From positions 1-10,038 of the forward strand of contig JAGWUW010000061.1 in NCBI GenBank assembly GCA_028868235.1: a DNA stretch of 10,038 nucleotides. The letters run 5' to 3'. The position numbers and the translations under genes were made by a program. This document shows, in pieces, positions 7,059 through 10,038 of the stretch. This DNA comes from Betaproteobacteria bacterium (GTDB taxonomy: Bacteria; Pseudomonadota; Gammaproteobacteria; Burkholderiales; Rhodocyclaceae). Numbering within the stretch: position 1 is the first letter of the stretch; every line of letters begins with the position of its first letter. Below the pieces are notes generated by a model. That model saw only the letters and a program-made list of their open reading frames with translations, was not told the DNA's origin and ran no database searches.

Positions 7059-8996
7059 ATGAAGTTTCACAACCGCTTTGCCCCCTGGATGCTTTGCCTC
7101 GTGCTTTCGCTGCCCGCCTTCGCTCAGGATGGCGACGCTACGTTCCTGACAGCACGCGATGCCTTCCGTGCCGGCGACATCAACAAACTGGAGCGTGCCA
7201 TCAGTCAGCTCGGCAGCCACGAACTAACGCCCTATGCCGAAAACTACCGCCTGCGCATGTGGATGGACAAGGGCGACCCGAGCAACCTGCGCGACTTCCT
7301 GCAACGCTACGAGGGCAGCTACGTCGCCGAAAAATTGCGCGCCGATTGGATACGCTGGCTGGGCAAGCGCTCCATGTGGAATGAAGTAGATGCCGAATTC
7401 CCAAAAATGATCGCCCCCGAACCTGACATCACCTGCTACAGCCAGCAGGCTCGTTTGGCCCACGATGACCGCAGTGTGCTGGTTGAGGCCGAAAAACTGT
7501 GGCTGGCCATGCTTGAACCACCCGAGCCCTGCCGGCCGGTCCTGGATGCCTTGGTAGCCGGCCAGAAGATAAGCACTGACGACGTTTGGGCTCGCGCCCG
7601 CCGCCAAGTCGAGGCCAATCGCGCGAACTGGGCGAAGACCACGCTGAACTACCTGCCAGACAGCCAGATACCTGACGGAAGAGCATTCGACAGCGCAATA
7701 AACAACGCAATGAGCTATCTCGTCAAGCAGGGTACTGGCGGCGGCAGCCGAGCCGGACGTGAACTGGCTGCCTTCGCCATCCAGCGACTGGCCACCAGCG
7801 ACCCACGGGTCGCCGCCGACGAATTGGACAAAATCAAGAGCAAGCTGCAGGACAGCGAACGCCAATGGGCATGGAGCCAGATCGCCCTCCTTGGCGCCAA
7901 GAAACATTTGCCGGAAGCCGTTGGCTGGTATGCCCAGGCCGGCAAGACAGCGCTCTCCGACGAGGGCTACCAGTGGAAGGTTCGCGCTGCGCTGCGCGCT
8001 CAGGAATGGGGCATCGTCCGCGACACCATCCAGGCCATGCCGCCAACCCTGGCAGCGCTACCGGAATGGATTTACTGGCTGGGTCGTGCCCTGCACGCCG
8101 GTGGGCGAACCACCGAAGGCAACGCGCTGTTCGAGAAAATTGCCGGCCAGCCCAGTTTTTATGGCAACTTGGCCGATGAGGAACTGGGCCGCAGCATCGT
8201 TCCACCACCCAAAGCCAAACCGCCGACAGCCGAAGAACAACGGGCAGCCCGTGAGAACCCGGGTATTCGCCGCTCTCTGGCCTTTTTCCGCAACGACCTG
8301 CGTACTGAGGCAGTCAAGGAATGGAACTGGTCGCTACGTGGCATGGACGACCGCGAATTGCTTGCCGCAGCCGACCTTGCCCGGCGCAACCAGATATGGG
8401 ACCGCGCCATCAACACCGCCGACAAGACAAAGAACGAACACGACTACACCCTTCGCTTCCTTGCCCCCTATGGTGAAACGGTGCGTCCGGCCGCCCAGAA
8501 CCAGTCGCTCGACGATGCCTGGGTGTACGGCCTGATGCGCCAGGAAAGCCGCTTCGTTACTGCTGCAAAATCGAATGTCGGCGCCTCAGGTCTGATGCAA
8601 CTGATGCCGGCGACCGCCAAGTGGGTGGCCAAAAAAATTGGTTTGCGCGACTTCAGCCAGGGGAAGGTGCACGATACGGAAACCAATGTTCTGCTCGGCA
8701 CTACCTACATGCGCCTGGTTATGGAAAACCTCGACAACCACCCGGTACTCGCCTCCGCCGCCTACAACGCCGGTCCCGGGCGTGCCAGAAAGTGGCGAGC
8801 CGACCGGCCACTGGAAGGCGCCATTTATGCCGAAACTATTCCCTTCAGCGAAACACGCGATTACGTCAAAAAGGTCATGAGTAACGCGGTCTATTATTCC
8901 GCCATCTTCAATGGCAAGCCCGATTCGCTGAAAGCCCGTCTCGGCACCGTTAGTGCCCGTACGGCCGATACACCCAAGGATGCCGACCTACCCTGA
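7059..8996 (+). CDS. slt: Soluble lytic murein transglycosylase (Slt70-type)
   Basis: Periplasmic enzyme that cleaves the MurNAc-GlcNAc bond of peptidoglycan with formation of 1,6-anhydroMurNAc (GH23). The 645-aa precursor begins with a signal peptide, MKFHNRFAPWMLCLVLSLPAFA, with likely cleavage after Ala22 (AFA|QD). The Cys13 is not in a lipobox. A long alpha-helical, repeat-like region (about 25-450) corresponds to the Slt70 superhelical ring. The C-terminal lysozyme-like domain has GLMRQESRF with the catalytic Glu at about residue 496, GASGLMQLMPATA at about 508-520, NVLLGTTYM and the substrate-groove AYNAGPGRARKW at about 568-579. Length agrees with Slt70 (E. coli precursor also 645). 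The start lies 14 bp from the divergent folate gene, so its promoter must fall within that gene's 5' region. Confidence 0.95.
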   Translation: MKFHNRFAPWMLCLVLSLPAFAQDGDATFLTARDAFRAGDINKLERAISQLGSHELTPYAENYRLRMWMDKGDPSNLRDFLQRYEGSYVAEKLRADWIRWLGKRSMWNEVDAEFPKMIAPEPDITCYSQQARLAHDDRSVLVEAEKLWLAMLEPPEPCRPVLDALVAGQKISTDDVWARARRQVEANRANWAKTTLNYLPDSQIPDGRAFDSAINNAMSYLVKQGTGGGSRAGRELAAFAIQRLATSDPRVAADELDKIKSKLQDSERQWAWSQIALLGAKKHLPEAVGWYAQAGKTALSDEGYQWKVRAALRAQEWGIVRDTIQAMPPTLAALPEWIYWLGRALHAGGRTTEGNALFEKIAGQPSFYGNLADEELGRSIVPPPKAKPPTAEEQRAARENPGIRRSLAFFRNDLRTEAVKEWNWSLRGMDDRELLAAADLARRNQIWDRAINTADKTKNEHDYTLRFLAPYGETVRPAAQNQSLDDAWVYGLMRQESRFVTAAKSNVGASGLMQLMPATAKWVAKKIGLRDFSQGKVHDTETNVLLGTTYMRLVMENLDNHPVLASAAYNAGPGRARKWRADRPLEGAIYAETIPFSETRDYVKKVMSNAVYYSAIFNGKPDSLKARLGTVSARTADTPKDADLP

Positions 8997-9002
8997 ACCA
9001 TC

Positions 9003-10038
9003 ATGCCCCTCCAGTCCGACAATTTCCAAATCCTGCGCGATTGCCGCGCCCTGTTCCTCAAGCATCTGCGCGCCCTGCTGCAAGATAGCGGACTGATTTC
9101 CGGGAACGCTATAACCGCTATCCAGGATGGCGCAGGAGCCTATTTCGACGAAGTAATCGCCAGCAACCGACGTGGCAGCTTCGCCGACGAGGTCGACGGA
9201 CTGACCTCGTCGCGCATCACGCTACTAGCCGAGGACGATCTAGAACTGGGCATTCGTCTCGACAATATGACTGCCCGCCTGTTTGAGAAAACCGGCGGCA
9301 ACCTGTGGAAGCTGCACCTGCGCTTTGTGACCCTGCTGCGTCGCCCTGAGTTGCCGAAAAGCGAAAATCCGGTCGGCCCGAAAAGCATATGTCGTGGCCT
9401 GGACGCCATGTTTGCTGCAGCCGGATTGAGTAGTCTGGACCAAAAACTGGCCCTGCTCGACCGAATTGAGGCGAACCTGACCGAGAATCTGCCGGCACTA
9501 TACGCTGAACTGAACGACTTTCTCGATCGCGGCGGTGTTGAAGCCGCCCAACCGGCCATCATTTCATCACCCGACAGCCCGACTTCTGCCAGAGAGATAC
9601 CTGCTGCCATTACCGGAAATGCCCTTCAGGCCTTGCAGCAGGCACTGCTTTCCCAATTGCCGGTTGCCCCGGAAGGTATGGCACCGACCGCTGGGGGCGC
9701 CGCAGCTAACCTGCTCAGCCAAACAGCCCTGGAACAGCTGATGTTCCGACTCGAAGCACTTGAGCGTATGGGACGTTTTGGCCCGCCCATCCTCCCTGGC
9801 AGCAGTTCACCTGGCGAACCTATGATGCCGGCGCTGTTCTCCGAAGCCGATGTACCGAACACACCGAAAATCATTCGCTCGGCCGAACTTGGCATTCCAA
9901 AATCGTCCAGCGAAAGCCTCACCATCGATACGCTGGGCATGATCTTCGAAGCCATCTTTGCCGATCCTGAACTACCGGATACCCTCAAAGCCACCATATC
10001 CAGCCTGCAGATCAGGCTACTCAAGCTGGCCATGAAGG
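9003..10038 (+). CDS. DUF1631 family protein, N-terminal part (runs off the window)
   Basis: An open frame from ATG 9003 reaches the window end without a stop: 345 codons, with the C-terminus missing. The protein resembles the DUF1631 family of beta- and gammaproteobacteria, which are typically some 700 residues or more. Recognisable parts are LLAEDDLELGIRLDNM (about 78-93), an LRFVTLLRRPEL segment followed by ENPVGPKSICRGLDAMF (about 122-138), LPALYAELNDFLDRGGV (about 164-180), then a low-complexity Pro/Ser/Ala linker. After it comes SLTIDTLGMIFEAIFADPELPDTLKATISSLQIRLLKLAM (about 305-344), typical of the family core. There is no signal peptide or membrane segment, so it is cytoplasmic. The start lies 6 bp after the slt stop with no clear Shine-Dalgarno. 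The gap suggests shared transcription with slt, but function is unknown. Confidence 0.82.
   Translation, partial: MPLQSDNFQILRDCRALFLKHLRALLQDSGLISGNAITAIQDGAGAYFDEVIASNRRGSFADEVDGLTSSRITLLAEDDLELGIRLDNMTARLFEKTGGNLWKLHLRFVTLLRRPELPKSENPVGPKSICRGLDAMFAAAGLSSLDQKLALLDRIEANLTENLPALYAELNDFLDRGGVEAAQPAIISSPDSPTSAREIPAAITGNALQALQQALLSQLPVAPEGMAPTAGGAAANLLSQTALEQLMFRLEALERMGRFGPPILPGSSSPGEPMMPALFSEADVPNTPKIIRSAELGIPKSSSESLTIDTLGMIFEAIFADPELPDTLKATISSLQIRLLKLAMK

Noticed and set aside
7224..7907. Long antisense frame of 227 codons inside slt
   Set aside because: It is fully within a confidently assigned gene, shows no recognisable domain, and long antisense frames are common in GC-rich coding DNA.
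9140..10033. Two antisense frames (9140-9610 and 9626-10033) over the right end
   Set aside because: Both are Ser/Arg-rich shadows of the + strand DUF1631 frame, which has recognisable family motifs across the same region.

Overview
The window looks like a chromosomal stretch of a betaproteobacterium, most likely a Rhodocyclales-type organism (Dechloromonas/Azonexus-like). That placement is an inference from the style of the IlvA, CysK, Slt and DUF1631 proteins, the moderately high GC content and the tight gene packing. It was not checked against any database. Most of the window is housekeeping metabolism. The least ordinary part is about 2.66-4.13 kb, where one unusual gene sits between a duplicated operator-like element and a long non-coding stretch.

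Layout. (1) 71-1603, + strand: ilvA, biosynthetic threonine ammonia-lyase, with a plausible promoter at the left edge. (2) 1618-2663, - strand: azlC and azlD, overlapping by ATGA, a two-subunit branched-chain amino acid exporter. They converge on ilvA with only 14 bp between the stop codons. (3) 2664-2793: AT-rich divergent promoter region holding two copies of the same inverted repeat, TTACCCAA-N15-TTGGGTAA, exactly 51 bp apart. One copy is at the azlC promoter side and the other is at the start of the next gene. (4) 2794-3813, + strand: a protein resembling the GSU2403/NTP_transf_8 nucleotidyltransferase-fold family, apparently without the usual catalytic Asp-x-Asp. (5) 3814-4135: non-coding, with several short palindromes and a likely cysK promoter. 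(6) 4136-6482, + strand: a translationally coupled three-gene operon (4-bp overlaps) of cysteine synthase cysK, a PatB/MalY-type C-S lyase, and a small three-helix membrane protein of unknown function. (7) 6463-7044, - strand: 5-formyltetrahydrofolate cyclo-ligase. Its 3' end overlaps the membrane-protein gene and its start lies 14 bp from the start of slt. (8) 7059-8996, + strand: soluble lytic transglycosylase slt. (9) 9003 to the window end, + strand: the N-terminal part of a DUF1631 protein that runs off the window.

Functional themes. IlvA feeds isoleucine synthesis and AzlCD can remove excess branched-chain amino acids, so their adjacency makes metabolic sense. CysK makes cysteine from O-acetylserine and sulfide, and the C-S lyase cleaves cystathionine or cysteine conjugates, so the pair is a small sulfur amino acid module. 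The folate, cell-wall and DUF1631 genes are neighbours without an obvious shared pathway. No mobile element, CRISPR array, rRNA or tRNA was seen. The best candidate for something undescribed is the twin-operator/divergent nucleotidyltransferase-like unit. It is a modest candidate, not a clear new system.
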